Positions 18,301 through 27,389 are shown, counted from the stretch's first letter. The stretch is 64,000 nucleotides of DNA from Pseudidiomarina atlantica (GCF_000753735.1 NZ_JPIN01000004.1:1-64000); one strand, 5' to 3'. Made by a program: numbers and translations. Notes: generated by a model from the sequence alone, not told the origin.

Positions 18301-19046
18301 CACAGCAGCAAAGCATTCATGCCTTTCCGCGCGGCGCAAAGCCGGGTACCTATTTGCACAATCTGCTTGAAGATGCCGCGACTGAGGGTTTTGCCAAGCT
18401 CGCGCATGACCGCCAAGCGTTGCAGCAATTTGTGCACGAGCGCAGTGAACTAGCCCCGTGGCAAGAACATCAACAAGTGCTGTGCGACTGGTTGGAAAAG
18501 TATTTAAAGACGCCGTTTCGGTTGGCTGTGGAAACTCCGCCGATGCGCTTGTGCGATTTGCAAAACTATCAAGCTGAACCTGAGTTTTGGTTTCCCGCGA
18601 ATGCCGTCGCAACGCGCGAACTTGACGACTTGGTGCGGGGCGCGATTGCCCCCGGTCATGCCCGTCCAGCGCTGTTGCCAAATACCCTACAAGGTATGCT
18701 GAAAGGCTTTATCGACTTGGTGTTCGAGTGGCAGGGCAAATATTACGTGGCCGACTACAAGTCCAATTATTTGGGCGCGGATGCTCAGGCATATAGCGCC
18801 GAGAAGATGCAAGATAAAATTCTCGACAGCCGCTATGATCTGCAATTTGTCATTTACACCTTGGCACTGCACAAACTGCTGCAGCAGCGTTTGTCGGACT
18901 ATGACTACGATACCCATGTGGGCGGCGCCCTGTATTTGTTCTTACGCGGTAATGAAGCCGCTACCGCAGGTGCCTATTTTAATCGCCCACCGCGCGCTCT
19001 GATAGAAACATTGGAGCCACTGTTTAGCGTAGAGGAGGTCGCATGA
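15360..19046 (+). CDS. recB: Exodeoxyribonuclease V beta subunit RecB
   Basis: RecB supplies the 3'-5' helicase and the only nuclease site of RecBCD. The 1228-residue product (E. coli 1180) shows the UvrD-type motifs: Walker A EASAGTGKTYT at residues 22-32, DEFQDTDPVQ at about 410, GDPKQAIYSFRNADI (motif III), TIHKSKGLQYPLVF and LYVAVTRAQ towards residue 845. The C-terminal nuclease carries GFIDLVFEW followed by VADYKSN near 1119-1136, with the catalytic Asp and Lys. I start it at ATG 15360, which has GGAGG 8 bases upstream and overlaps the recC stop; a longer in-frame start at 15330 is less likely. The stop overlaps recD by 4 bases. Confidence 0.97.
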   Translation: MTDPIQALDPLRLPLRGSHLIEASAGTGKTYTIAALYVRLVLGHDADDLQQSSAGARMRLPKEILVVTFTDAATQELRDRIRARLAEAARFFRGDSDTDDSFLRTLREAYAPETWPQQARYLDLAAQQMDEAAVSTIHGWCHRMLSEHAFASGSLFNQVLNTEQSELYLQAAQDYWRRFIASKTSDQLAAYTLMTQQFSSPEALVSRSRELMHVPLDSLADELTAIDAFLTKAQQLRDEFHQTPQWREAYAQFQASFVDSVFAKKQVDGRKLRVDWLNNWLQKLEQWLQLLESAPDSASLLPELPPAGWNRLQPEGLQEAAKVPLPEDALVLPRLLQRLAEAHAALPDPQQQILEHGARWLRERFRELQQQRAEIGFDDMLTRLRDALRGPQGDTLAAQLRQQFPIAMIDEFQDTDPVQYEIFNRIYRIAETPEDHGVFLIGDPKQAIYSFRNADIYTYLEARRATAGRHHTLAKNFRSTTAMVAASNALFAQAEATDQGAFCFKQGDDNPLPFVPVSANGLAHRFYREGSQAPALALATLADDDDLPKQLEGHVAELFAEQITRLLNDSNTGFYDPETDQLQRLQPKDIAVLVNNGHEAQLLRESLRARQVGSVYLSDRQSVFAGTTAEELYILLSACAQPRDPRHLRAVLGCQLLGLELAQLEQISSNEADWEALVQNFFHYHELWERRGVLTTLQQLLHDYEIPAKLLARPNGERELTDYLHLAELLQRQSTLVEGSHGLLRFLAEHIEAAREGSEASNAELQVRLESDAELVQIVTIHKSKGLQYPLVFLPFACAARGDRVNFPCRYHDPDGQLKVALEDSAEVKEQILAERFAEELRKLYVAVTRAQYATFVGVVPFKHQEKSALHYVFEAAERDLNTLAPVPFADDGEVPAAAIAEVEDLATWQGQSLYTPPQAHEAALEVCRMPAQFRYPQWWIASYSALRYGAAETGDSSEDANASNVVEALYEDRNALEQLPQQQSIHAFPRGAKPGTYLHNLLEDAATEGFAKLAHDRQALQQFVHERSELAPWQEHQQVLCDWLEKYLKTPFRLAVETPPMRLCDLQNYQAEPEFWFPANAVATRELDDLVRGAIAPGHARPALLPNTLQGMLKGFIDLVFEWQGKYYVADYKSNYLGADAQAYSAEKMQDKILDSRYDLQFVIYTLALHKLLQQRLSDYDYDTHVGGALYLFLRGNEAATAGAYFNRPPRALIETLEPLFSVEEVA

Positions 19047-20947
19047 AGGTGCTAACTGAACTGCGAAAGTGGTATCAACATGGCTGGCTACGGGCAATTG
19101 ATTTCAGCCTCGCTGAGTACCTCGCAATCAAAGGAGAAAGCGCGGAAGTTGTGCTGCTCGGAGCCCTGGTCAGTCACCAGCTCGGCCGTGGTCATCCGTG
19201 CTTGGACTTGCAGCAGTTGCAGCGCGAACCGCAACACACCTTACAGCTACCACCAGAACATGCGTCGGCCGAGAGTCGCCAGCAGTGTTTAAGTGTTACC
19301 GCGTTGCTAGGCATGGTCACCCTCGAAGATGAAGCACAACTGCATGCAGCGGCGGCAGTCAATCAACAGCATTCGCCTTTGGTCTTGCAAGATCAACGCT
19401 TGTATCTGCGCCGTTATTGGAACTATGAACAGCAAATTAAACAGGATCTCGCCACGCGCATGGCCGCAACCCGTGCGATTGATCCACAACAACTATGTAG
19501 CGACTTAGATGACCTATTCGGCGCCACTGACACACTTAGTTGGCAGCGTCTAGCGTGTGCATTGGCAGTGCGAAGCGGTTTTACCATTATTACCGGCGGC
19601 CCCGGTACGGGCAAAACCTACACTGTGGTGAGGTTGTTGGCGTTATTGCAACGACAGCGCAGCAGCGCTGAGCCGTTACGCATTCGACTGGCCGCGCCAA
19701 CTGGTAAAGCAGCGGCACGGATGCAGGAATCGATCAACAAAGAGCGCGCCAATTTGCCAGCGCACGATCAAGCCGAATTACCCGAAGCGCATGCGGAAAC
19801 CTTGCATCGATTGCTCGGTAGCCGGCCGCACAGCCGCAGTTTTCGCCATAACCGACAGCAACCCTTGGTGGCCGATATTCTGATCATCGATGAAGCCTCG
19901 ATGGTTGATATCGAAATGCTGGCGGCGATTACCGCTGCGCTGCCTGCGCATGCCAGCTTGATCTTATTGGGCGACAAAGACCAATTAGCGTCAGTCGAAG
20001 CCGGCGCAGTTCTAGGGCAGCTGTGTGCTGATGCACAAGCAGGGCATTATGCGCCAGAATTGGCGCATTGGCTGGCCAGCACCCAACGCGCGGCACTTCC
20101 TGAACATGTCGTCGATGAGCACGGCGCGGTCCAATGGCCTTATTTGCAGCACACTATGATGCTGCACGAGAGTCGGCGTTTTGATGCCAGTAAAGGTATT
20201 GGCAAACTTGCGTTTGAGATCAATCGTGGCGAGACCCGTTGGCTACAAGACTGGCTGCGCAATGCCGAAGCCATGACGACGGCAGACGCAGCCATGGCCA
20301 ATATTCATCGATTGCAGGTTGCCACGCCGCAACAGGGTGAGTTGAAGCGGCTGGTACAGCGAGGCTATCAACCCTTGCTCGATTTACTTGACCAAGCGGA
20401 GCAGGTGACTGATTCCGATACTTGGGGTAGACAATTATTGTGGCAATTACAGCAGTTCCAGGTGCTTTGCGCCTTGCGTGAGGGCGACTGGGGGATGCTC
20501 AACCTCAATCGCTTGGTCAGCCAATGGCTGTTCGCCGAACAAGCGGAACACGATAATTGGTACGTCGGACGCGCGGTGATGGTGACCCACAACGACTACA
20601 GTCTCGATTTGCGTAATGGCGATATTGGCTTAGTGGTGAAGCGGCCTGAGGATGGGTCGTTACGGGTACTTTTTATGGGCGACAACGGCAAGCTGCGCTG
20701 GTTGTTGCCCTCGCGACTTGCGCATATTGAGACCGCCTTTGCGATGACCATTCATAAGTCGCAAGGCTCTGAGTTTACCCATACCGTGGTGGTCATGCCC
20801 GATCGCGATGCGCCGATACTGACCAAGGAATTACTCTATACTGGTATTACCCGAGCCAGTCAGGAGTTTACTTTGGTTGTTGCCCAACCCGAACTTGTCA
20901 TCAAAGCTACCGAACGTCGTGTTGAGCGTATTGGAGGTTTAGCGTGA
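19043..20947 (+). CDS. recD: Exodeoxyribonuclease V alpha subunit RecD
   Basis: RecD is the fast 5'-3' helicase of RecBCD. The 634-residue product (E. coli 608) has a non-conserved N-terminal domain that contacts RecC, then an SF1B helicase core: Walker A ITGGPGTGKTYTVVRLL at about 181-197, LAAPTGKAAARM, the Walker B-like DILIIDEASMVD, LLGDKDQLASVEAG, and the C-terminal FAMTIHKSQGSEF and LYTGITRA. The ATG overlaps the recB stop (ATGA) with GAGGAGG upstream. Its own stop overlaps the next gene by 4 bases, so four genes are translationally chained. Confidence 0.97.
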   Translation: MKVLTELRKWYQHGWLRAIDFSLAEYLAIKGESAEVVLLGALVSHQLGRGHPCLDLQQLQREPQHTLQLPPEHASAESRQQCLSVTALLGMVTLEDEAQLHAAAAVNQQHSPLVLQDQRLYLRRYWNYEQQIKQDLATRMAATRAIDPQQLCSDLDDLFGATDTLSWQRLACALAVRSGFTIITGGPGTGKTYTVVRLLALLQRQRSSAEPLRIRLAAPTGKAAARMQESINKERANLPAHDQAELPEAHAETLHRLLGSRPHSRSFRHNRQQPLVADILIIDEASMVDIEMLAAITAALPAHASLILLGDKDQLASVEAGAVLGQLCADAQAGHYAPELAHWLASTQRAALPEHVVDEHGAVQWPYLQHTMMLHESRRFDASKGIGKLAFEINRGETRWLQDWLRNAEAMTTADAAMANIHRLQVATPQQGELKRLVQRGYQPLLDLLDQAEQVTDSDTWGRQLLWQLQQFQVLCALREGDWGMLNLNRLVSQWLFAEQAEHDNWYVGRAVMVTHNDYSLDLRNGDIGLVVKRPEDGSLRVLFMGDNGKLRWLLPSRLAHIETAFAMTIHKSQGSEFTHTVVVMPDRDAPILTKELLYTGITRASQEFTLVVAQPELVIKATERRVERIGGLA

Positions 20948-21363
20948 GTGACATTCAGATATCCCAGCGCGTCAGTATTCCTGAACAGGAAATTGAGTGG
21001 CAGTTTATTCGCTCCAGTGGGGCTGGCGGGCAAAACGTTAATAAAGTCGCTACCGCGGCGCAATTGATCTTCGATATTAAAGCGTCATCGCTGCCGGACT
21101 ATTATAAGCAACGTCTGCTTGCCAAGAGTGACCATCGCATCACCGCCAGTGGCAAGGTCATCATTAAATCGCAAAGCACACGCAGCCAATTGCAAAATCG
21201 CGAGCTTGCGCTCGAACAGTTTATCGAGTTAGTGGCGAGTGTGCAGCGTCAAGCCAAAAAGCGGATTCCAACTAAACCCTCGTTGGCAGCCAAGAAGCGC
21301 CGTATTGAAGGCAAGAAAAAACACGGCGACGTAAAGAGTTTGCGACAAAAGCCATTGGTCTAA
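20944..21363 (+). CDS. arfB: Alternative ribosome-rescue factor ArfB (YaeJ)
   Basis: ArfB frees ribosomes stalled at the 3' end of broken mRNA by hydrolysing the peptidyl-tRNA. The 139-residue product has the release-factor-type GGQ at residues 28-30 (SSGAGGQNVNK) and the basic C-terminal tail KRRIEGKKKHGDVKSLR that enters the empty mRNA channel. Start is GTG at 20944, overlapping the recD TGA, with GGAGG upstream. Its position as last gene of the recCBD operon is not the E. coli arrangement (there it lies elsewhere) and suggests co-expression of DNA break repair with rescue of ribosomes on truncated messages, which is inference. Confidence 0.95.
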   Translation: MSDIQISQRVSIPEQEIEWQFIRSSGAGGQNVNKVATAAQLIFDIKASSLPDYYKQRLLAKSDHRITASGKVIIKSQSTRSQLQNRELALEQFIELVASVQRQAKKRIPTKPSLAAKKRRIEGKKKHGDVKSLRQKPLV

Positions 21364-21436
21364 AGCGACTTGCGAGACCCGTAACGGGCAGCCATACTGC
21401 AACAACCTTTTCAAATAAAAATAACAGGTAAACGCT

Positions 21437-23974
21437 ATGGCAAAACCAACTTTCCAGCGTGCATGGCTACCTACCGCTATCGCACTGAGTATATTCACGC
21501 TTGCCGGTTGCGGCGACGGCTATGACCCAGATCCAGTCGATGAGGTTATCGTCACCAATCCCGAACCTGAAGGTTTAGTGACCTTTGATCCGGACGGTAC
21601 CCTAGAAGCAGACATTACTTGGACCGATTATGGCGTACCTTACGTCAATGCGGAGAATCTTGAAAGTATCGGTTACGGCGTTGGCTATGCGTTTGCCCGG
21701 GACAACATTTGTATTCTTGCGGACCAAATCATCAAATTTAACTCAAAACGTGCTATGTATTTCGGTCCAGACCGCGTGCCGGGCAGTGGTGACTCTGACA
21801 ATATTCTCAACGATTTTGGTTATTTAGCTTTAGGCATTCGCGACAACGCGGAACAGGGCTTCAGCCAAATCAGCGAAGAAGCACAAGCTATCATTACCGG
21901 CTATGCAGCAGGTTATAACCGTTATCTAGCCGATACTGGGGTCGACAATATTGCACCGGCATGTGCCGGACAACCTTGGGTGCAACCGATCACCCCAATT
22001 GATTTGATGACCTATGCGCAAGGTGTGGCCTTATTGCCCGGCGCCGCCAACTTTACTGGCCCGTTATTCTTAGCTGTGCCACCACAACAGAATGCTGGCG
22101 CTACTAATAAGGCAACGGGTGAAGCCATGTCGCTGGCGCCAATTGCTGAATTGCATAGTGAGGTGCCGGATACCAACCCAACTGAAGCCGGCTCCAATGG
22201 TTGGGCCATTGGTAAAGATTTAAGTGCAACTGGGCGAGGTATGTTGATTGCCAACCCACACTTTCCGCACAGCGGTAACCAGCGTTTTTGGCAGTTTGGC
22301 GTTGAAATTCCGGGTAAAATGAAGGTGGTTGGCGGCTCGCTGTCGGGCATGCCGGGTATCGTCAATATCGGTTTCAACGAGAATGTCGCTTGGACTCATA
22401 CCTTCTCCACGGCATCACGCTTTACTGTACATCGCCTCACGCTGGATACGAACGATAGTGAAGGAAAAACATACCTACTCGATGGTGAACCCGTCGCCAT
22501 GACGCGTAAGCAACACGAAATTGAAGTTGCCACTGGTCCTGGCACCTTTATGACCTTGCAGCGTTCGAGCTATCACAGCGAGTTTGGACCGATAATCGTG
22601 ATTCCGAACGCGCTGCCTTGGGGCACTGATCCGGTAACCGGCCAACAAGTGGCTTACGCGCTATTTGATGCTAACTTGCCAAACTACGAATTGTTCGACC
22701 ACTGGCTGGGGATGAATTTAGCCGATGATATCGACTCCTATAAGCAAACCTTCGTCGACAATACTGGCACTGTATTCAACAACGCCATGATGGTCGATAA
22801 AGACGGTAATACCTTCTTTACCGACGGCTCTTCGGTGCCGAATATTCGCCCAGCTGCCATTGCGGCATGGGCAGAGAATCCGTTGTATCAGGGCTTATCA
22901 CAACAAGCTGGATTGTTTATTTTCCCAGGTGATGACAGCGATTTTATTCCACAAGGCACAGTGCCATTTAGCGAAGCGCCGCAACTAGAGCGCAGCGACT
23001 TTGTACAGAACTCAAATGATAGCTATTGGCTAACGAACCCAGCAGCGCCCATCACCGGTGTCTCGCCACTGTGGGGGCCAGTGGGTAATCAGCAGTCGTA
23101 TCGCTCACGAATGGCACAGAAAATGCTCGCTGAAGGCGGGTCAGTGGATGGTAAGTTCACCCGTGAAGACCTAGTAGAACGGCTTATCGGTAATCGTGCT
23201 TGGTTGGCTGAGGAAGTGTTAGCTGATCTGGTTGCGCATTGCGAAGCGCGCGGCACCACCCCAGTCAGTATTGCTGGCGGTGCAAGTGTCGATATCTCAG
23301 CTAGCTGCGCGGCATTGGCAGCCTTCGATGGACGCATGAACTTGAATAGCGTTGGTGCGATGCTGTTCCGCGAATTTGCCACTGAGTTCCGTCGTAACCC
23401 ACAATGGGTGAACGCCTATGCCCCCGCACAACCTACGACGACGCCGAATACCTTGTTGGCAAATGACACCGTGTTGCAGCAGCTTGCCACCGCACAAGCG
23501 CGTATCGAAAATGCTGGGCTAGCCGTTGATGCAACCTTGGGTGAAGTTCAATTCGTTGAACGTAGCTTGCCAAACGGCATGCCGTCAGGTGTACGTTTAC
23601 CATGGGGTGGCGCGAACAACGTCGAAGGTGGCTTTAACGTATTCCGCAGTAATATGGGGAACGATGGCACTGTGTTACCACGCCATACCTATCCGTTGTT
23701 GCCAGGTTCCGATTTGAGCGCAGCGGCCGGTGGCTACCATATCACTTACGGTTCGAGCTGGATGTTTGCGATGGAATTTACCGCAGATGGCCCAGTGGCA
23801 AATGGTTTGCTGACCTACTCACAGGCTTCAGACAGCAACTCAGATCACTACCTTGACCAAACGCTGTTGTATTCATCACAGCCACAGCTGCGTCCATTGC
23901 ATTTCCACAATGACGACATTGCTGCGGCAGCGATTGAAACCTTAACGTTGAGTGGTGCTAGCGAGCGAGAGTAA
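21437..23974 (+). CDS. Penicillin-amidase (S45) family acylase, lipoprotein
   Basis: The 845-residue precursor starts with a lipoprotein signal ending LAGC (Cys25). The S45 family of N-terminal nucleophile hydrolases is processed autocatalytically into alpha and beta chains; the new N-terminal Ser of the beta chain is here Ser253 in EAGSNGWAIG, followed by IANPHFPH. DYGVPYVNAENLESIGYG opens the mature part and IVNIGFNENVAWTHT is another family motif. Members cleave acyl groups from penicillins, aculeacin or N-acyl-homoserine lactones. The resemblance is closest to the PvdQ/aculeacin-acylase side, so cleavage of long-chain acyl amides or quorum signals is plausible but unproven. The 3' end overlaps the next, opposite gene by 17 bases. 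Confidence 0.9.
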   Translation: MAKPTFQRAWLPTAIALSIFTLAGCGDGYDPDPVDEVIVTNPEPEGLVTFDPDGTLEADITWTDYGVPYVNAENLESIGYGVGYAFARDNICILADQIIKFNSKRAMYFGPDRVPGSGDSDNILNDFGYLALGIRDNAEQGFSQISEEAQAIITGYAAGYNRYLADTGVDNIAPACAGQPWVQPITPIDLMTYAQGVALLPGAANFTGPLFLAVPPQQNAGATNKATGEAMSLAPIAELHSEVPDTNPTEAGSNGWAIGKDLSATGRGMLIANPHFPHSGNQRFWQFGVEIPGKMKVVGGSLSGMPGIVNIGFNENVAWTHTFSTASRFTVHRLTLDTNDSEGKTYLLDGEPVAMTRKQHEIEVATGPGTFMTLQRSSYHSEFGPIIVIPNALPWGTDPVTGQQVAYALFDANLPNYELFDHWLGMNLADDIDSYKQTFVDNTGTVFNNAMMVDKDGNTFFTDGSSVPNIRPAAIAAWAENPLYQGLSQQAGLFIFPGDDSDFIPQGTVPFSEAPQLERSDFVQNSNDSYWLTNPAAPITGVSPLWGPVGNQQSYRSRMAQKMLAEGGSVDGKFTREDLVERLIGNRAWLAEEVLADLVAHCEARGTTPVSIAGGASVDISASCAALAAFDGRMNLNSVGAMLFREFATEFRRNPQWVNAYAPAQPTTTPNTLLANDTVLQQLATAQARIENAGLAVDATLGEVQFVERSLPNGMPSGVRLPWGGANNVEGGFNVFRSNMGNDGTVLPRHTYPLLPGSDLSAAAGGYHITYGSSWMFAMEFTADGPVANGLLTYSQASDSNSDHYLDQTLLYSSQPQLRPLHFHNDDIAAAAIETLTLSGASERE

Positions 23975-24860
23975 AACGACCCTCAAGGCGCTGGAGATTG
24001 TCTTCAGCGCCACACACCTGATAATGCCCTGCGGTATCATCGCGGCATTGCTCCCACAATTGAATGGTTGCGGGCATTGGCACAGGGCGTTTGAAGTTCA
24101 CATCAATTTTTTGGATCGGTTGTTGGTGCTTGCGTTCAATTTCCGCATGCGCACGACCGGCCATATACATGCCGTGAATGATCGGTTGTTCGAAGCCAAA
24201 CCAACGCGACAGCAACGGATGTAAGTGAATCGGATTAAAGTCACCGGAAAGTTTGGCATAAGCGCGACCTTCAGCCGCTTCAAGCCGCCACAGAGCGAGC
24301 TCTTGCCAATCATCGTTGGGTGCTTCTGCAACTTTTACTTCACGCGGTTTTGCCGGTTTAGGTTGGTTCTTCGGCATCACCTGATACTCACTCACACAGG
24401 TGACAATTTTCTCATCGCCTTGCCAAAAGGTAACGGTAAAGACCGGGCGTAACCGCCGTGGTGAAACTTTCGGACCACGCGCGGGTAGTTTGATGTGGGC
24501 ATCGATGACGAAGTCTTCACCGAGTTGAATGGGTGCGTGTTGTTCTAATGCATTGCTTACATGAACCAAGCCGGGCGCTGGCCAAGGGAAGCTGTCTTCG
24601 AGCATTTGCGCTAAATGAACGCGCTGAGCTAGGCAATACATCAAGGTCAAAGGTACCTCACTCACAAAGCCGCCAAACGCATCCTTGTAACGACCTACTT
24701 GCGCAGCAGTAAGCGCCGGAGCTTGATATTGGCCGGTGAGTTCAGTTGCCTCAGCAGTCGCAGCGTCTTGACGCGCCACGGTAAAGAGCGAGCGCAAATA
24801 CATGCCCGGTAACTTGGGTAATGGTGCGGCTGAGGTAGTTGAAGCTTCGGTATCGTGCAT
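23958..24860 (-). CDS. MaoC-like (hot-dog fold) dehydratase
   Basis: The 300-residue product is a double hot-dog protein. The second half carries the hydratase 2 motif YAKLSGDFNPIHLHP (Asp and His catalytic) followed by QPIIHGMYMAGRAH, diagnostic of MaoC enoyl-CoA hydratases/dehydratases acting on (R)-3-hydroxyacyl-CoA or related thioesters. The first half lacks the motif and would be the substrate-lodging half, as in double-hot-dog hydratases. It stands alone, divergent from the WYL regulator gene 103 bases away, so a shared control region is possible. Exact substrate is not predictable from sequence. Confidence 0.88.
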   Translation of the reverse strand: MHDTEASTTSAAPLPKLPGMYLRSLFTVARQDAATAEATELTGQYQAPALTAAQVGRYKDAFGGFVSEVPLTLMYCLAQRVHLAQMLEDSFPWPAPGLVHVSNALEQHAPIQLGEDFVIDAHIKLPARGPKVSPRRLRPVFTVTFWQGDEKIVTCVSEYQVMPKNQPKPAKPREVKVAEAPNDDWQELALWRLEAAEGRAYAKLSGDFNPIHLHPLLSRWFGFEQPIIHGMYMAGRAHAEIERKHQQPIQKIDVNFKRPVPMPATIQLWEQCRDDTAGHYQVCGAEDNLQRLEGRFTLAR

Positions 24861-24963
24861 AATTGTTCCTAACGTCAGATGCGCTAACTATAACATAATT
24901 TTGACTTTCGTAGCTATTCGTCAGTAGCATCAAGATTCCACCTAGTATACATGGAAACGCACA

Positions 24964-26025
24964 ATGGAAGGACAAACCACTAAGGGCGAGAGCCTAACGA
25001 TCCGCTGTATTTACATGTTATTAGCACTGTACGAGCGACCACGCACGGTGGCAGAGCTCGAAGCCTATTTGCAAGAGAAAGGCTTAGCACAGGTTTCGCG
25101 CCGTTCTTTACAGCGTAATCTGGAAGACCTCGAAGGGCATTTTGGTCTTTATCGCGAAGAGCGTGAAGCCGCAAATGCTGCCGATGTCTGGAACTTGGCG
25201 CAACAAGACTTCGAAAAACTACTGGAGCTTGAGGATCCGGTAGCGCTGGCGTTAGTGATTGCCGAGCAGCAACTGAAGCAACTAGGACCCATGACGGTGT
25301 TTGCACCGGTGCAAAGCTTATTTGAGCGCGCACGGGAACAGTTAGCCAGTCGCAACACCACGGCGTCACTTTGGTTAAAACGCGTCAAAGTGAGTGCCGC
25401 TTCGCATCGTTTAGTGGGACCTGAGCTTGCCAGCGAGCAAAGTCAGCGACTGCTCGATGTTGCTTTGCGACAGGTGGCGATCCGTCTCCATTACCACCCG
25501 CATCAGGGTGATCCAGCACAAGTCATTCGTGCGACGGCGCTGGCGGTGTTTTATCGTGGCGCGGTGGCCTATTTAATTGTACGCGACCATAGCAATGACC
25601 GCGTGCGACAGTTACCGTTTTCACGTATCAGTGAAGTGCGCGAGGTGGTGACCGAAGATGCTCGCGTGGGTGACTTTGATCTCGATACCTATGCTGCAAG
25701 CGGCGCGCTGGCATACCGTTTTGGTGACCCATTTCGGCTCGAAGCAGTGGTGTTTAATTCAATTCGTCGTGAAATAGAAGATGCGCCCTTAGGTGAAGAT
25801 CAAGAATTGCTAGAGCTTGCCGACCAACCGCATTGTCGGTTACTGCGTGTGACCGTGCCCTACACGTTAAACTTGGTGCAATGGTTATTGGCTCGTGCGG
25901 CCTATTTAAAGATTATTGGACCCGATGATTTTCGCAATAAGTTTCAAGAAGAGTTGCGACGTGCGTTAAAAAACTTTGAATCTGAAGAACTTTGTGTTCC
26001 CGCGGAAAGAAATTTCGGCAGTTAG
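24964..26025 (+). CDS. WYL-domain transcriptional regulator
   Basis: The 353-residue protein has an N-terminal winged helix (about 10-75, VSRRSLQRNLEDLE as recognition helix), a middle WYL domain (about 170-230; RGAVAYLIVRDHS corresponds to the WYL motif, with A-Y-L in place of W-Y-L, then LPFSRISEVRE) and a C-terminal WCX extension ending IIGPDDFRNKFQEELRRAL. Such proteins bind a nucleotide or nucleic-acid ligand through the WYL fold and control nearby genes. The sulfide:quinone reductase gene begins 92 bases downstream, and the MaoC gene diverges upstream; either could be a target. The ribosome site (GGAA) is weak. Confidence 0.87.
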   Translation: MEGQTTKGESLTIRCIYMLLALYERPRTVAELEAYLQEKGLAQVSRRSLQRNLEDLEGHFGLYREEREAANAADVWNLAQQDFEKLLELEDPVALALVIAEQQLKQLGPMTVFAPVQSLFERAREQLASRNTTASLWLKRVKVSAASHRLVGPELASEQSQRLLDVALRQVAIRLHYHPHQGDPAQVIRATALAVFYRGAVAYLIVRDHSNDRVRQLPFSRISEVREVVTEDARVGDFDLDTYAASGALAYRFGDPFRLEAVVFNSIRREIEDAPLGEDQELLELADQPHCRLLRVTVPYTLNLVQWLLARAAYLKIIGPDDFRNKFQEELRRALKNFESEELCVPAERNFGS

Positions 26026-26059
26026 CTAGATTAGAGCCGCATGAAATTTGTTTTAGCAC

Positions 26060-26104
26060 TTGACGAAATAATGTTCATCTATCATATTTTAGTTATAGCT
26101 AAAA
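26060..26104 (+). promoter_or_regulatory. Candidate promoter and 18-bp palindrome before the sulfide:quinone reductase gene
   Basis: TTGACG (26060-26065) and CATATT (26083-26088) stand 17 bases apart as possible -35 and -10 boxes. The -10 runs into a palindrome, TTTTAGTTATAGCTAAAA (26087-26104), with 8 of 9 positions symmetric. A repressor bound there would block transcription start. The regulator is unknown; the WYL protein encoded just upstream is one candidate. Confidence 0.5.
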
Positions 26105-26117
26105 TAATGGGGTGAAT

Positions 26118-27389
26118 ATGACTAAGGTTATTGTTGCTGGTGCTGGACTCGGTGGTGTGTCTGTCGCATTTGAACTACGTGAAGAGCTCCCGAAGGAGGT
26201 CGAAATCGAGGTTGTCGGCGAAGGCAATGAGTTTAATTTCGTCCCTTCCAATCCATGGGTTGCTTTGGGTACGCGCACGCGCGACCAAGTTGTGATGCCG
26301 ATTGATGAAATTTTCAAAAAACACAAAATTACTTTTAATGGATCGGGAATTAAACACATAGATGCAGAGCAGCGTAAGCTCTCGCTCGGTGATGGCACTG
26401 AATCCGAATATGACTATCTGGTGCTATGTACGGGTCCGCGCTTAGCCTTTGAGAATATCCCAGGAGCAGGCCCTGAGGGAGGCTACACGCAATCCATTTG
26501 TACTGTTGATCATGCAGTAAAAGCGCATGATGCATACAAAGCACTGATCGAAAATCCTGGTTCAGTGTTGGTGGGTGCTTTGCCAGGCGCAAGTTGTTTC
26601 GGGCCCGCTTATGAATACGTGCTGTCGCTTGAGTATGAATTACGTAAGCTAAAGATTCGCGACAAAGTTCCCATTACCTTTGTGACGCCTGAGCCGTATG
26701 TCGGTCATATGGGGCTTGGCGGCGTAGGTGACTCGAAAGGGCTGATGGAGCATAAATTCCGCGAACATGGCATCAAATGGATATGCAACGCCAAAGTTAC
26801 CGAGTTCACCGAGACGGAAGCCCATGTTGAACTGGTTGACGACGATGGCAACGTGAAATCAACGCAACAAATGCCGTTCAACTTGGCCATGTTCTTGCCT
26901 GCTTTTAAAGGTTCCGAGGCAGTGGCGGAAGTACCTAACCTATGTAATCCAAAGGGTTTTGTGAAAACTAATACCTTTCAGCGTGCTGAGGCCTATCCCG
27001 AGATTTATGCGGCAGGTGTCTGTGTTGCAATCGCACCGATCGAAGAAACGCCTGTTCCAGTCGGAGCGCCAAAAACTGGCTTAATGATTGAATCCATGAC
27101 ATCAGCGATAGTGACGAACATTAAAGCTAGTATTAACGGTAGTGAGGCATGGGTTGAGCCGACGTTGAGCGCTTTGTGTTTAGCGGATATGGGAAATACT
27201 GGTGCGGCCTTCCTGGCAGTCCCACAGAATCCGCCGCGCAATCGTAACTGGACCGGTTCTGGCCGTTGGGTGCATTGGGCTAAAGTCGCCTTCGAAAAAT
27301 ACTTTATGTTTAAAGTAAAAATGGGTACTAGCGAACCAGTGTATGAAAAAGTTGGTTTACGGATGATGGGCATAAAGCGCTTGAAATAA
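26118..27389 (+). CDS. sqr: Sulfide:quinone oxidoreductase
   Basis: SQR oxidises sulfide to sulfane sulfur or polysulfide and passes electrons to the quinone pool at the inner membrane. The 423-residue flavoprotein starts with the FAD-binding AGAGLGGVSVAFEL. From the ATG at 26118 the three redox cysteines fall at residues 128 (SICTVDHA), 160 (GASCFGPAYEY) and 354 (LCLADMG), almost the same numbering as the catalytic Cys128, Cys160 and Cys356 of the Acidithiobacillus ferrooxidans enzyme. The C terminus KVAFEKYFMFKVKMG is the amphipathic membrane-attachment region. An upstream in-frame GTG at 26112 is possible, but GGGGTG fits the ATG. It serves detoxification or energy gain. Confidence 0.93.
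   Translation: MTKVIVAGAGLGGVSVAFELREELPKEVEIEVVGEGNEFNFVPSNPWVALGTRTRDQVVMPIDEIFKKHKITFNGSGIKHIDAEQRKLSLGDGTESEYDYLVLCTGPRLAFENIPGAGPEGGYTQSICTVDHAVKAHDAYKALIENPGSVLVGALPGASCFGPAYEYVLSLEYELRKLKIRDKVPITFVTPEPYVGHMGLGGVGDSKGLMEHKFREHGIKWICNAKVTEFTETEAHVELVDDDGNVKSTQQMPFNLAMFLPAFKGSEAVAEVPNLCNPKGFVKTNTFQRAEAYPEIYAAGVCVAIAPIEETPVPVGAPKTGLMIESMTSAIVTNIKASINGSEAWVEPTLSALCLADMGNTGAAFLAVPQNPPRNRNWTGSGRWVHWAKVAFEKYFMFKVKMGTSEPVYEKVGLRMMGIKRLK

Noticed and set aside
18079-18681. 200-codon open frame antisense to recB
   Set aside because: It is a product of the GC-biased third positions of recB; no start signal, no recognisable protein and it covers the recB nuclease domain.
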